DNA from: Imbroritus primus
GTDB lineage: Bacteria; Pseudomonadota; Gammaproteobacteria; Burkholderiales; Burkholderiaceae
DNA length: 64,000 nt
Direction: 5' to 3'
NCBI GenBank assembly: GCA_000272025.2
Contig: AKCV02000026.1
Coordinates: 186,001 to 250,000 of the forward strand
Each line of letters starts with the position of its first letter. Position 1 is the first letter of the stretch. The position numbers and the translations under genes were made by a program. The notes beneath the pieces were generated by a model, which ran no database searches, was not told where the DNA came from, and worked only from the letters and a program-made list of their open reading frames with translations. Of this stretch, positions 33,980-42,596 are shown piece by piece.

Positions 33980-36022
33980 TCAAGCAGCCAATGCCTCGGC
34001 GGGTTCATCCGCCACGGCGGCGGCGTCCTCCGCCCCGTCTTCGGGCACGTCCTCCGGTGTCACCTCCTGCGGCCCTGCGGCCTTGAATATGGCGGGCATC
34101 CATCCCGTGCCATCGGCCAGTCGCTCCGCTTCGCTGGCAATGTCGGCCTTCTTCAACTTTGCCAGCCGCGTGACGTGCTCGGGCGCGTATTCGCCCACAG
34201 CCTCCAGAATCACGGCCTTCGGCACATGCCGGAAATACCCCTCGGCGGTCGGCTGCCACCATGCGGCCATGTCGAGGCCCACGGCCTGCGCCAGTTTCGC
34301 GCCCGGCTGGTGCGGCGTGGCGCGAGGCGTCACCACGTCCACCGTGGACGCCACGCACACAGCCAGCAGGGCCATCAGTTCGGCTTGGCGCATCGCCAGC
34401 AACGCGGGGAACAATTCAGCATCGTCCTGTGGCAGCCTTTCGGCCCATGCCTGCTGCATTTCGCGCAGGGCCACGGCGGCGGGTGATTCGGGCAAGTCCG
34501 GGGCCATGCCTTCCAGCCGGTCTTGCACCGTGAGGCGCACGCCCAGCGGCAGGTCATGCCCATAGCGGCGATCAAACAAAACAGTCTGCACCATGCCATG
34601 CACCAGCGCGGCCAGCGCCACCTGCGGACGGCAGGCCACCCCGATTTGCAGCGCGGCGGTGCGATGGGCGCTCAGGCGCTGGGCCAGCCGGTCGGACATG
34701 GATGCGGCCTTGGGTGCTTCGTCTTCCTCGCCTTTGCCATCGTTCTCGGCGTCCTCGCTGCCGAACCCCTGGCGCAGCCGCTCCAGCGTGCGCAGCGCTT
34801 TGGCCTCGGCTTCCCGCAGCAGCCCGCGATGAATCACGGCTTCGCCGTTGCGGTCGATGCTGACGATGGCACCGGCTGCGGCCTTCACGGTCGCGCCATA
34901 GTCCTGCAAGCCATCTTCCAGCGCCTGCAACTGATCGCCCAAGGCTTCGCCTTCCTCCTGCAAGGCGTTAGCCTTGTCCTCGTCGTCGGCGTCCATCGCG
35001 GCATCCACCGCTTCGGCGACATCCTGCATCTTGGCTTGCAGCTTCTCGATGCGCTGCGCTTCGCGCTTGTTCGGCTCGCGCCGCTCCCTCGGCGCACGCT
35101 GGAAGGCGTGCAGATCGGCGTGGGTCACGCCCGGCGTGGCATCCACCCACGCCCAGCCCTCGGTGCGGACAGTGGCGGCGATGCCTGCCAGCCTGTCTTG
35201 CACCAGCCGTTCCAACAGCGCGGCGTCGGTCAGATACACGCCCGCATCGCCTTCCGCGAACAGGTCGCGGCGGATGCCACCGCCTGCAGCCTCGTAGGTG
35301 TCCAGCCCGACGAAGCGCACCAGCGGATGCCGGTAGGCGTCAATCTCGCGCTCGGTAAGGCGTTCGCGCAGCGCGGACGGTTGGCGCTGCCACTGCGGCG
35401 CATCGTAGAACGCGGCTTCCTGCGCGGCGTGGTCGTCGGTGATGGACAAGGCCATCAACTGATCGAGCGTAACGGCATCGGCGCGATAGTCGCCCATCAG
35501 GCGCGGCGAGACATTCGCCAGCTTCAAACGGCGCTGTACCACCAGCGGCGTGACGGAAAAATCCGCTGCAATGTCTTCGATGGGACGGCCTTCGGCCACC
35601 AGCGCCGCGAAGGCTTCAAACTGGTCTGCCGGGTGCATGGCTTCGCGCTGCACGTTCTCGGTGAGGCTGGCCGTGCGGGCCGTGCCATCGGCCACCAGCA
35701 GGCAAGGCACCTCCCATTCCTTGCTGATACGGTGCTTCTTCACCAGCAGCTTCAACGCGGCGAGGCGACGGCCACCGGCGACCACCTCGTAATGCTCGCC
35801 ATCGGCGGATGCAATCACGATCAGGTTTTGCAGCAGGCCCACGCGCTGGATGCTCGCGGCCAGTTCGGGGATGGACATGCGCGGGGTCTTGCGCACATTG
35901 CGGCCCGTGGGGCGCAGCACCAGTTGCGACAGCGGAACCAGAATCAGGTTCTTGGTCGGGTCGGCCGCTTCCAGCGCAGGGGCTTGGATGGCGCGGGCTC
36001 CGGTTTGGGTGATGGCGTTCAT
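33980..36022 (-). CDS. parB: ParB/RepB/Spo0J-type nuclease-domain protein
   Basis: The 680-residue protein has a ParB N-terminal domain (LVPLSQLVLRPTGRNVRKTP, VGLLQNLIVIAS, EVVAGGRRLAAL and TENVQREAMHPADQFEAF), followed by a helix-turn-helix (EDIAADFSVTPLVVQRRL) and a long Glu/Ala-rich region with coiled-coil (about residues 320-390). It is about twice the length of a plasmid ParB, as is usual for ICE and rhizobial ParB-like proteins. It may bind DNA for partition or act as a regulator. It is not adjacent to parA, which has its own small partner. Confidence 0.9.
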   Translation of the reverse strand: MNAITQTGARAIQAPALEAADPTKNLILVPLSQLVLRPTGRNVRKTPRMSIPELAASIQRVGLLQNLIVIASADGEHYEVVAGGRRLAALKLLVKKHRISKEWEVPCLLVADGTARTASLTENVQREAMHPADQFEAFAALVAEGRPIEDIAADFSVTPLVVQRRLKLANVSPRLMGDYRADAVTLDQLMALSITDDHAAQEAAFYDAPQWQRQPSALRERLTEREIDAYRHPLVRFVGLDTYEAAGGGIRRDLFAEGDAGVYLTDAALLERLVQDRLAGIAATVRTEGWAWVDATPGVTHADLHAFQRAPRERREPNKREAQRIEKLQAKMQDVAEAVDAAMDADDEDKANALQEEGEALGDQLQALEDGLQDYGATVKAAAGAIVSIDRNGEAVIHRGLLREAEAKALRTLERLRQGFGSEDAENDGKGEEDEAPKAASMSDRLAQRLSAHRTAALQIGVACRPQVALAALVHGMVQTVLFDRRYGHDLPLGVRLTVQDRLEGMAPDLPESPAAVALREMQQAWAERLPQDDAELFPALLAMRQAELMALLAVCVASTVDVVTPRATPHQPGAKLAQAVGLDMAAWWQPTAEGYFRHVPKAVILEAVGEYAPEHVTRLAKLKKADIASEAERLADGTGWMPAIFKAAGPQEVTPEDVPEDGAEDAAAVADEPAEALAA

Positions 36023-36087
36023 GGTGAATCTCCAATCGAGTGAAACAAGGGAATGGAGGGGAACCGCCCCTCCGGCGGGGGAACGGT

Positions 36088-36918
36088 TCAGGCTTTCAAC
36101 TGGCGCAGGCCATCGGCCAGCATCCAGAGGGCGCGATTCAGGCGCACATCGGAATCAATGCCCTGCACGGGTCGGGTTTGCTGGCGGCGTCCGTTGGCGC
36201 TGCGGCCATGCAATCCGCCCTTGGTCAAGTTCTCCTGCGTGCGGTTGAACACGCTCCACAGGTCGGGGCGGCGGTCGTCGAAGCGGCGCGGCATCAGGAC
36301 TTGCGATTCGGTGATGGGCGCGGGCTTGTTGTCCGTGGGGTCGTACTTGAGGGCCAGCGCGGAACGGGCGAACACTTCGGCCTCGCCTTCGTCTAGCGTG
36401 ATCGCGCGCATGGCATCGCGGGATTCCTTCACTCGGTCGAAGCCGTGCAAGACTTCGTAAGCGCCTTCGATGACATGCCCGGAAACATCGCCTTTGTGGG
36501 GCACGCGCACATCGGCCACGGTGTCGCCGCACACCAGCCCATTGCTGCAAACGAAACGGAACAGTCCGGCCAGCATCTGATAGCTGCTCGTACCGTCGTG
36601 CGAATTCAGCAGCACGATTTCGTTGGCTTCCGCGCCGTTGATCTGGCTGGCGTGGCGCAGGCGCAGCATGTGTTTGGTGTACTCGCGCTTGCCTTCATCG
36701 CGCACGCGGGTCTGCGTCACCATGAAGGGTTGAAACCCCTCCTTGCGAAGCTCGGTCAGTACGGCAGCCGTGGGGATATAGGCGTACCGCTCCGAACGGC
36801 TCTCATGCGGAGCGTCCGCAAAGATGGACGGGGCTACGCGGTGAATCTGGTCATCGGACAGCGGGTAATCGCTGCGCAGCGAGGGGGAACGGGAAGCGAA
36901 ACGGGATGCGAGTTGCAT
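36088..36918 (-). CDS. DUF932 domain protein
   Basis: The 276-residue product matches DUF932: RYAYIPTAAVLTELRKEGFQP, RVRDEGKREYTKHMLRLRH, NSHDGTSSYQMLAGLFRFVCSNGLVCGD and AYEVLHGFDRV. Members occur on phages, plasmids and ICEs; some are linked to phage-derived recombination or anti-restriction contexts, but no activity is firmly assigned. The start at 36918 follows AGGAGAAAGACC. It is 65 bases upstream of parB in the same direction and probably co-transcribed. Confidence 0.88.
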   Translation of the reverse strand: MQLASRFASRSPSLRSDYPLSDDQIHRVAPSIFADAPHESRSERYAYIPTAAVLTELRKEGFQPFMVTQTRVRDEGKREYTKHMLRLRHASQINGAEANEIVLLNSHDGTSSYQMLAGLFRFVCSNGLVCGDTVADVRVPHKGDVSGHVIEGAYEVLHGFDRVKESRDAMRAITLDEGEAEVFARSALALKYDPTDNKPAPITESQVLMPRRFDDRRPDLWSVFNRTQENLTKGGLHGRSANGRRQQTRPVQGIDSDVRLNRALWMLADGLRQLKA

Positions 36919-37692
36919 GGTCTTTCTCCTGACAAAAGAGGTTTGCTGTTCACACCGCACACCGGATTCCTAGATTCGGAGCCCAGCCTTTCGGCTGTTC
37001 GGTGCGGTCGGCACGAGGAACCCGGTTGGCCCTGTTGCCACCGTCTTTCCTGAGTTCATCGCCCGCGACGAAAGGGGGCCCGTGGACGGGGGCCGTCAAG
37101 GAAACAAGCGCCAGGTTGGTGCGGCCCGCAGCGCAGCGAGGACACGGCCTGGCGCGCCTTGACGGCACATGGCCGCGGGCTACAGTCGCGGACAAGGTGA
37201 TGAAGTCAGGGAAGACGGCTGGACATGGCAACGGCCATCCCTGTGTGCCGAACCGCACGGCAAGCGAAGCGCGCAGGCCCGAAGCTGGAAGCCGGGCCGG
37301 AGGCGTCAGCCGAGCGGAGCGAGGGAACGATGGAAGCCCGACAGGGGCGAGACGCCGCAGGCGGCTCGATGCGAAGCACGACAGCGCGACCGGCCATCTC
37401 CCAGGTGGCCGGGGACGCCCAGACTTCAAAGCCGAATTAGCAACAGGGTCAGGACGAGCGCACGTAAGGCACCGCGAATCTGTTACGAATGCGGTCTGGT
37501 CGATCCGGCGCAGCCGGGTCGGCGGTGTTCAGGGGCGCCAAGCCTGCGCGGCAGGGATAGCCCGCAGGGCTTTCCCCTGGAGGCAAGCGCAGCGCGCAGC
37601 GCCGCAGGCGTGACGGCATCGGCACCGGGCGCAGCAAGAAGAAAGGTGCGCCGCTCCCGAAGGAACGACGCACCGAAGGCAGCGCGGCGCGA
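36919..37692. other. Long non-coding gap with nested inverted repeats and repeat copy 3
   Basis: This 774-base region contains no convincing gene. At 37093-37165 two nested inverted repeats occur: CCGTCAAGG (37093-37101) with CCTTGACGG (37157-37165), and inside them GCGCCAGG (37108-37115) with CCTGGCGC (37148-37155). The GCAAGCGAAGCGCGCAG core recurs at about 37260. Repeat copy 3 fills 37490-37640. The structure could be a transfer origin, an RNA or a recombination site. Confidence 0.6.
37490..37640 (+). repeat. ICE intergenic mosaic repeat, copy 3
   Basis: This copy has CGATCCGGCGCAGCCGG, CAGGGGCGCCAAGC, GCCCGCAGGGCTTTCCCC, GCAAGCGCAGCGCGCAG and GCCGCAGGCGTGACGGC. Its central 60 bases are almost the same as copy 2. 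It ends 50 bases before the stop of the gene at 37693. Confidence 0.7.
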
Positions 37693-38085
37693 TCAGCTCG
37701 CCGCCGGCGCCGTCATCGACTGCAACTGTCCGATCACGCCAGGCTCAACGAACACGCAAGCCTGCTTGTCCGTGATCGGCACGTTGAACATCTGTGCGAA
37801 CACCGTGCGCCGCAGATGAGCCAGTCGGCCCGTCCGGTACGCCTGCTCGGGCTTCATGCGACCACTGGCCTGCGAACCGCTGTGCTGCGGATCGCATTCG
37901 ACCAGCGCGACAAAGCCATCGTCGGCCAGCTTCTGATGCTCGGGGCACAGGCCCCAGCCGGTCGCCGTATGGCGCCCCATGCTCGCGCGCAGGCGCTTGT
38001 CCAGCAGGACGGCGCCGGTATCGAACGCCGTGCCGCAAACAAGGCAAACATGCTGTTCGAGGGAAACGTGTGATTTGTCGCTCAT
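37693..38085 (-). CDS. Hypothetical ICE protein with a Cys pair near the N-terminus
   Basis: The 130-residue product starts MSDKSHVSLEQHVCLVCGTAF; the CLVC pair and a later CPEHQ could form a zinc site. The rest is polar (GFVALVECDPQHSG, LAHLRRTVFAQMFNVPITDKQACVFVEPG). I recognise no named family. The start at 38085 is preceded by CCGGAG. It is preceded by the conserved 320-base repeat module shared with the region upstream of radC at 42.6 kb. Confidence 0.75.
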   Translation of the reverse strand: MSDKSHVSLEQHVCLVCGTAFDTGAVLLDKRLRASMGRHTATGWGLCPEHQKLADDGFVALVECDPQHSGSQASGRMKPEQAYRTGRLAHLRRTVFAQMFNVPITDKQACVFVEPGVIGQLQSMTAPAAS

Positions 38086-38095
38086 GACGATCTCC

Positions 38096-38415
38096 GGTTG
38101 CACGGGCGGAATTGCCCGGAACCGTCGCCCTCACGGCGCAGCGCAAGCAGTCAAAGATCGAAGACGGCCGCCAGGCCGCAAGCGTGCTTGCACGCGCAGT
38201 CATTGACGGCGAGAACGCCGTGATACGGTGAAGGGGACAGCAAGACCGCCTCCCTCCCACCTCCACGTACCCCGGTTTTCGGCAAGCGCAGCGCGCAGGC
38301 CCAGATCGACGGGCCGGGCCACAGGCATCAGGGGTCAAAGCCGGATGGCCGCGATTCGGCACGAAGCGCGGGGTGCAGCCCGCGAACCCGACGGCGGCAC
38401 GCCGAGATGCACGCA
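38096..38415 (+). repeat. Long repeat module upstream of the ars operon (pair with 42597-42910)
   Basis: This module aligns along its whole length with 42597-42910 in the same orientation. Conserved blocks are GGTTGC-n-CGGGCGGAATT and GCCCGGAACCGTCG, CACGGCGCAGCGCAAGCAG, AGACGGCCGCCAGG, TTGACGGCGAGAACGCCGTG, ATACGGTGAAGGG, GCAAGCGCAGCGCGCAGGCC and GCCGGATGGCCGCGATT. By eye the copies are about 80% alike. It contains a perfect hairpin ACGGCG-AGAA-CGCCGT near 38207 and CGGGC-GGAATT-GCCCG near 38104. It fills the 381-base gap between two divergent genes together with the arsR promoter. Confidence 0.8.
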
Positions 38416-38466
38416 TGGATGACTTGGCTGCGCTCAATGATTCAATAAATGTTGTATTATCGAAAC
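38416..38466 (+). promoter_or_regulatory. arsR promoter/operator region
   Basis: The 50 bases before arsR are suddenly AT-rich (TTCAATAAATGTTGTATTATCG), in contrast to the GC-rich repeat before them. A TTGGCT at 38424-38429 could be the -35 and TAAATG or TATTAT the -10, but spacing is not decisive. An ArsR operator is expected here. Confidence 0.5.
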
Positions 38467-38796
38467 ATGAACGAGACCCAAGCCGTTTCCGCCCTCGGTG
38501 CCCTGGCCCACACCCAGCGTCTGCGCGTGTTCCGCGCCCTGGTCGTCGCCGGCCCCGAAGGATTGACGCCCAGCGTGCTGGCCGATCAGCTCGACGTGGC
38601 CCGCAACTCCCTGTCCTTCCACCTGAAGGAGCTGGCCCATGCGGGCCTGGTCACCATCGAGCAGCAGGGCCGCAACCTGATCTACCGCGCCGAGTACGGC
38701 CACATGAATGGCCTCATCGGCTACCTGACCGAGCACTGCTGCCAGGGCGGCGTGTGCGAGGCCAATGATTCCTCCTCCGCCTGTACCTCCTGCTGA
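38467..38796 (+). CDS. arsR: ArsR-family arsenic-responsive repressor
   Basis: The 109-residue protein has an ArsR/SmtB winged helix (QRLRVFRALVVAGPEGLTPSVLADQL, then ARNSLSFHLKELAHAGLV). It lacks the classical ELCVCDL metal site in the recognition helix. Instead cysteines cluster near the C-terminus (C91, C92, C97, then C106, C109), like the C-terminal As(III) site of the Acidithiobacillus type ArsR. The start follows CGAAAC, and a Met six codons upstream is possible. It is the first gene of the ars operon. Confidence 0.92.
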   Translation: MNETQAVSALGALAHTQRLRVFRALVVAGPEGLTPSVLADQLDVARNSLSFHLKELAHAGLVTIEQQGRNLIYRAEYGHMNGLIGYLTEHCCQGGVCEANDSSSACTSC

Positions 38797-38808
38797 AAGG
38801 ATCACTCC

Positions 38809-39279
38809 ATGAAGCGCTTCCACGTCCACCTGCACGTCGATGACCTGAACCGCAGCATCGGCTTCTATTCCCAACTATTCGCCGCGCAGCCCGCGCGCAT
38901 CGAAGGCGACTACGCCAAATGGATGCTCGAAGACCCGCCGGTCAACTTCGCCATTTCCACGCGCGGCAACAAGCCGGGCATCGACCACCTGGGCATCCAG
39001 ACCGACGATGCCGAGGAATTGGCCGTGCTGAAGGCCCGCGCCGAGGCGGCCGACATGGCGCTGCTGGACGAAGGCACCACCACCTGCTGCTACGCGCGCA
39101 GCGAGAAGCACTGGATCACCGACCCGCAGGGTGTGGCCTGGGAGCATTTCCACACGCTGGGCAACATCCCGGTCTTCAACGAAGCAGCGCCTGCAGCGAA
39201 TTCCACCGCTGCCTGCTGCGCCCCGACGCGCGGCAAGCCGGTAGGCGTTGCGGTGAAGTCGGCTTCCTCCTGCTGCTGA
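38809..39279 (+). CDS. arsI: ArsI-like C-As lyase (VOC/glyoxalase fold)
   Basis: The 156-residue protein has the VOC-fold metal ligands (HVHLHVDDL near the N-terminus, GIDHLGIQ and AWEHF). It also has the ArsI Cys pair C93-C94 in TTCCYARSEKHW. ArsI cleaves the carbon-arsenic bond of trivalent methyl- or phenylarsenicals. The CadI cadmium-induced family is close, so assignment rests on the Cys pair and the ars neighbourhood. The tail has more cysteines (AACCAP, SSCC). It is 12 bases after arsR. Confidence 0.85.
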   Translation: MKRFHVHLHVDDLNRSIGFYSQLFAAQPARIEGDYAKWMLEDPPVNFAISTRGNKPGIDHLGIQTDDAEELAVLKARAEAADMALLDEGTTTCCYARSEKHWITDPQGVAWEHFHTLGNIPVFNEAAPAANSTAACCAPTRGKPVGVAVKSASSCC

Positions 39280-39291
39280 TACGAGGCCCCC

Positions 39292-39789
39292 ATGACCACA
39301 GACAAAACCTACAACGCCCTGTTCATCTGCACGGGCAATTCGGCCCGCTCCATCCTGGCCGAAGGCATTCTCAACCAACTGGGCCAAGGGCGTTTCCGCG
39401 CCTACTCGGCGGGCAGCCACCCCAAGGGCGAAATCCACCCGCTGGCACTCGCCACGCTGGAGCGGCTGCACATGCCGGCCACCGGCTACCGCAGCAAGAA
39501 CTGGGACGAGTTCGCGGCGCCCGGTGCGCCGGAGCTGGATTTCATCTTCACGGTCTGCGACAACGCCGCCGGCGAGGTCTGCCCGGTCTGGCCGGGACGG
39601 CCCATGTCGGCGCATTGGGGCGTGCCCGATCCCGCAGCCGTCGAAGGCACCGACGAGCAAAAGCGCAGGGCATTCACGGATGCGGCGCTGACCTTGCGCC
39701 GGCGCATCGAACTGTTCCTGTCGCTGCCGATTCAGCGCCTGGATGCCATGTCGCTGCAGCACGAGCTGCGCGGCATCGGTACGAAGTGA
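39292..39789 (+). CDS. arsC: Arsenate reductase, thioredoxin-coupled (low-molecular-weight phosphatase fold)
   Basis: The 165-residue protein has the phosphatase loop CTGNSARS (nucleophile C13) and a C89/C96 pair in FTVCDNAAGEVCPVWP, the redox relay of thioredoxin-coupled ArsC, and DPAAVEG. It reduces As(V) to As(III) for export by Acr3. It lies 12 bases after arsI. A second, unrelated arsenate reductase follows acr3. Confidence 0.93.
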   Translation: MTTDKTYNALFICTGNSARSILAEGILNQLGQGRFRAYSAGSHPKGEIHPLALATLERLHMPATGYRSKNWDEFAAPGAPELDFIFTVCDNAAGEVCPVWPGRPMSAHWGVPDPAAVEGTDEQKRRAFTDAALTLRRRIELFLSLPIQRLDAMSLQHELRGIGTK

Positions 39790-39799
39790 GGCCGACGCG

Positions 39800-40885
39800 A
39801 TGAGCGCAACCCCTGAAGCGCTGCGGCCCGCGCAGGCACCGCAGCCCATGAGCCTGTTCGAGCGCTACCTGAGCGTCTGGGTGCTGCTGTGCATCGCCGC
39901 CGGTATCGCATTCGGCCAGTTCGCGCCGGGCGTGTTCCAGTCCATCGGCCGCATGGAGATCGCCCAGGTCAACCTGCCCGTGGGCCTCTTGATCTGGGTG
40001 ATGGTGGTTCCAATGCTGCTCAAGGTGGACTTCGGCGCGCTGGGCCAAGTCAAGCAGCACTGGCGCGGCATCGGCGTCACGCTGTTCGTGAACTGGGCGG
40101 TCAAGCCCTTCTCGATGGCGCTGCTGGCCTGGATCTTCATCCGCCAGGTCTTCGCGCAATGGCTGCCCGCCGACCAGCTCGACAGCTACGTTGCGGGCTT
40201 GATCCTGCTCGCCGCCGCGCCCTGCACGGCGATGGTGTTCGTCTGGAGCCGGCTGACCGGCGGCGACCCCGTGTTCACGCTGTCGCAGGTGGCCTTGAAC
40301 GACACGATCATGGTGTTCGCCTTCGCCCCCATCGTCGGCCTGCTGCTCGGGCTGTCGTCCATCACCGTGCCGTGGGCGACATTGCTGGTGTCGGTGGCTC
40401 TGTACATCGTCATCCCGGTGATCCTCGCGCAGCTCTGGCGACGCGCGCTGCTGCGCCGGGGTCAAGCGGCCTTCGATGCCGCGCTGGAGCGCATCGGGCC
40501 GCTGTCGATCGCCGCACTGCTGCTCACGCTGGTGCTGCTGTTCGCCTTCCAGGGCGAGGCCATCCTGCGCCAGCCGCTGGTGATCGCCATGCTGGCGGTG
40601 CCGATCCTGATCCAGGTGTTCTTCAATTCCGGCCTGGCCTACTGGCTCAACCGCAAGGCGGGCGAGCAGCACAGCATCGCCTGCCCGTCGGCACTGATCG
40701 GCGCCAGCAACTTCTTCGAGCTGGCCGTGGCCGCCGCCATCAGCCTGTTCGGCTTCCAGTCCGGCGCGGCGCTGGCCACCGTGGTCGGCGTGCTGATCGA
40801 GGTGCCGGTGATGCTGCTGGTGGTTCGGATCGTCAACCAAAGCAAGGGCTGGTACGAGTGCGGCCCGAACCCTGTCCAGAGATAA
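39800..40885 (+). CDS. acr3: Acr3 arsenite efflux permease
   Basis: The 361-residue membrane protein has about ten transmembrane helices, LINL-type motif NLPVGLLIWVMVVPMLLKVDF and APCTAMVFVWSRLT, diagnostic of the Acr3 (BART superfamily) arsenite exporter. It exports As(OH)3 made by the two ArsC proteins and released by ArsI. The start at 39800 is ten bases after arsC. Confidence 0.94.
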   Translation: MSATPEALRPAQAPQPMSLFERYLSVWVLLCIAAGIAFGQFAPGVFQSIGRMEIAQVNLPVGLLIWVMVVPMLLKVDFGALGQVKQHWRGIGVTLFVNWAVKPFSMALLAWIFIRQVFAQWLPADQLDSYVAGLILLAAAPCTAMVFVWSRLTGGDPVFTLSQVALNDTIMVFAFAPIVGLLLGLSSITVPWATLLVSVALYIVIPVILAQLWRRALLRRGQAAFDAALERIGPLSIAALLLTLVLLFAFQGEAILRQPLVIAMLAVPILIQVFFNSGLAYWLNRKAGEQHSIACPSALIGASNFFELAVAAAISLFGFQSGAALATVVGVLIEVPVMLLVVRIVNQSKGWYECGPNPVQR

Positions 40886-40898
40886 CCAAGAATTTTCC

Positions 40899-41321
40899 AT
40901 GAGCAACATCACGATCTATCACAACCCCGACTGCGGCACGTCGCGCAACGTGCTGGCCCTGATCCGCAACAGCGGCGAAGAGCCCACGGTCATCGAGTAC
41001 CTGAAGACACCGCCTGACCGCGAAACGCTAACGGCGTTGATCGCCGCGATGAACGTGCCGGTGCGCACGGTGCTGCGCGAGAAGGGCACGCCCTATGCGG
41101 AACTGGGCCTCGATGCCCCGAAGTGGAGCGACGAGCAACTGATCGACTTCATGCTCCAGCACCCCATCCTCATCAATCGCCCCATCGTGGTCACGCCGCT
41201 GGGCACGCGCCTGTGCCGCCCCTCGGAGGCCGTGCTGGACATCCTGCCGCAGCCGCAGCGCGGCGCGTTCAACAAGGAGGACGGCGAAGCGGTCGTGGAC
41301 GCGGAAGGTCGCCGTGTCTGA
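40899..41321 (+). CDS. arsC: Arsenate reductase, glutaredoxin-coupled
   Basis: The 140-residue protein has the ArsC active site NPDCGTSRN with C12 and the substrate-binding arginines ([17 protein letters not shown]). It is the glutathione/glutaredoxin-dependent form, unrelated to the thioredoxin-type enzyme upstream. Having both suggests use of two reductant pools. Its end overlaps arsH by eight bases. Confidence 0.94.
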   Translation: MSNITIYHNPDCGTSRNVLALIRNSGEEPTVIEYLKTPPDRETLTALIAAMNVPVRTVLREKGTPYAELGLDAPKWSDEQLIDFMLQHPILINRPIVVTPLGTRLCRPSEAVLDILPQPQRGAFNKEDGEAVVDAEGRRV

Positions 41322-42036
41322 AATCAGAATCGACCTGCCCAATATCGACACCGCGCTGTTCCAACAGCCCGATACCCAGCGACTGCTGACACCCGAGCGC
41401 GCAACGCACGCGCCGCGCTTCCTGCTGCTCTACGGCTCGCTGCGCGAGCGTTCGTTCAGCCGCCTGGCCGCCGAGGAAGCGGCGCGCATCCTGCGCGCGC
41501 TCGGCGGCGAGACGCGCATGTTCAATCCCTCGGGCTTGCCGCTGGTGGACGACGCACCGGCCGATCACCCCAAGGTCAAGGAACTGCACGAATTGGCGCA
41601 GTGGGCCGAAGGCATGGTGTGGAGTTCGCCCGAGCGCCACGGCGCGATGACCGGATTGATGAAGACGCAGATCGACTGGATTCCGCTGTCCGTCGGCGCG
41701 GTGCGCCCGACGCAGGGCAAGACGCTGGCGGTGATGCAGGTTTCGGGCGGCTCGCAGTCCTTCAATGCCGTGAACCAGATGCGCGTGCTGGGCCGCTGGA
41801 TGCGCATGCTGACCATCCCCAACCAGTCCTCGGTCGCCAAGGCGTACCAGGAGTTCGACGAGGCCGGGCGCATGAAGCCCTCGGCCTACTACGACCGCAT
41901 CGTGGACGTGATGGAGGAGTTGATGAAGTTCACGCTGCTCACGCGCGACGTGGCGCCGTACCTCGTGGACAGGTACAGCGAGCGCAAGGAAAGCGCCGAG
42001 GCACTGAGCCGGCGCGTCAATCAAGCGGCGATCTGA
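41314..42036 (+). CDS. arsH: ArsH, NADPH-dependent FMN oxidoreductase
   Basis: The 240-residue protein has the NADPH-FMN reductase pattern ([43 protein letters not shown] and [23 protein letters not shown]) of ArsH. ArsH oxidises trivalent organoarsenicals to less toxic pentavalent forms, which complements ArsI. It overlaps arsC, ends the operon and is convergent with the radC-like gene. Confidence 0.94.
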   Translation: MSEIRIDLPNIDTALFQQPDTQRLLTPERATHAPRFLLLYGSLRERSFSRLAAEEAARILRALGGETRMFNPSGLPLVDDAPADHPKVKELHELAQWAEGMVWSSPERHGAMTGLMKTQIDWIPLSVGAVRPTQGKTLAVMQVSGGSQSFNAVNQMRVLGRWMRMLTIPNQSSVAKAYQEFDEAGRMKPSAYYDRIVDVMEELMKFTLLTRDVAPYLVDRYSERKESAEALSRRVNQAAI

Positions 42037-42049
42037 CCACCGTCGCAGC

Positions 42050-42072
42050 AAAAAGGGGGCCGAAGCCCCCAA
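42050..42072 (-). terminator. Intrinsic terminator of the radC-like gene
   Basis: Read on the minus strand, GGGGGC-TTCG-GCCCCC is followed by TTTTT. This is a perfect six-base stem with a stable UUCG-type tetraloop, directly after the radC stop at 42076. Its plus-strand side may also end the ars transcript. Confidence 0.85.
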
Positions 42073-42075
42073 GGA

Positions 42076-42585
42076 TCAAAGTAGGCCGCGTTCGGCGAAT
42101 GACGCGGTGCGGCTCCCGGCCACGATGATGTGATCGAGCACGCGCACGTCCACCAGCGTCAGCGCCTCCTTGAGCCGTTGGGTCAGCGCCTCATCGGCCC
42201 TGCTCGGCTGGGGGTTGCCGCTCGGATGGTTGTGCGAAACGATGACCGCCGCCGCATTGAGCCGCAGCGCCTCCTTGACCACTTCGCGCGGATGCACCGA
42301 TGCGCTGTCGATGGTGCCGCGGAACATCTCGACGTATTCGATCAGGCGATGCTGCGTATCGAGGAACAGCACGGCGAACACCTCATGCTCGAAGCCCGCC
42401 AGCTTGGCGCACAGGTACTCCTTGACCGCCGCCGGCGAACTGAACGCTTCACCGCGCTGCATCTTGTGCTCAATGGCCTGGCGCGCAGCCTCCAGAATCT
42501 GGTCAGTCGTCGCCAGCAGGTAGCGGCCCTGCGCATCGCGCACCATCAGCGAGACATCGAACGAGGAAAAGGACAGTTGCGACAT
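42076..42585 (-). CDS. radC: RadC/JAMM-domain protein of the ICE
   Basis: The 169-residue protein is a RadC (JAB1/MPN-like) domain alone: the metal-binding motif is HNHPSGNPQPSRAD (H118, H120, D131). It lacks the helix-hairpin-helix start of chromosomal RadC (a full-length copy is at 46081-46830). Such short radC genes belong to Tn4371-like ICE backbones; their role in DNA repair is doubtful. It is divergent from neighbouring genes, and the conserved 320-base repeat module lies directly upstream. Confidence 0.92.
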   Translation of the reverse strand: MSQLSFSSFDVSLMVRDAQGRYLLATTDQILEAARQAIEHKMQRGEAFSSPAAVKEYLCAKLAGFEHEVFAVLFLDTQHRLIEYVEMFRGTIDSASVHPREVVKEALRLNAAAVIVSHNHPSGNPQPSRADEALTQRLKEALTLVDVRVLDHIIVAGSRTASFAERGLL

Positions 42586-42596
42586 AATCGTGCTCC

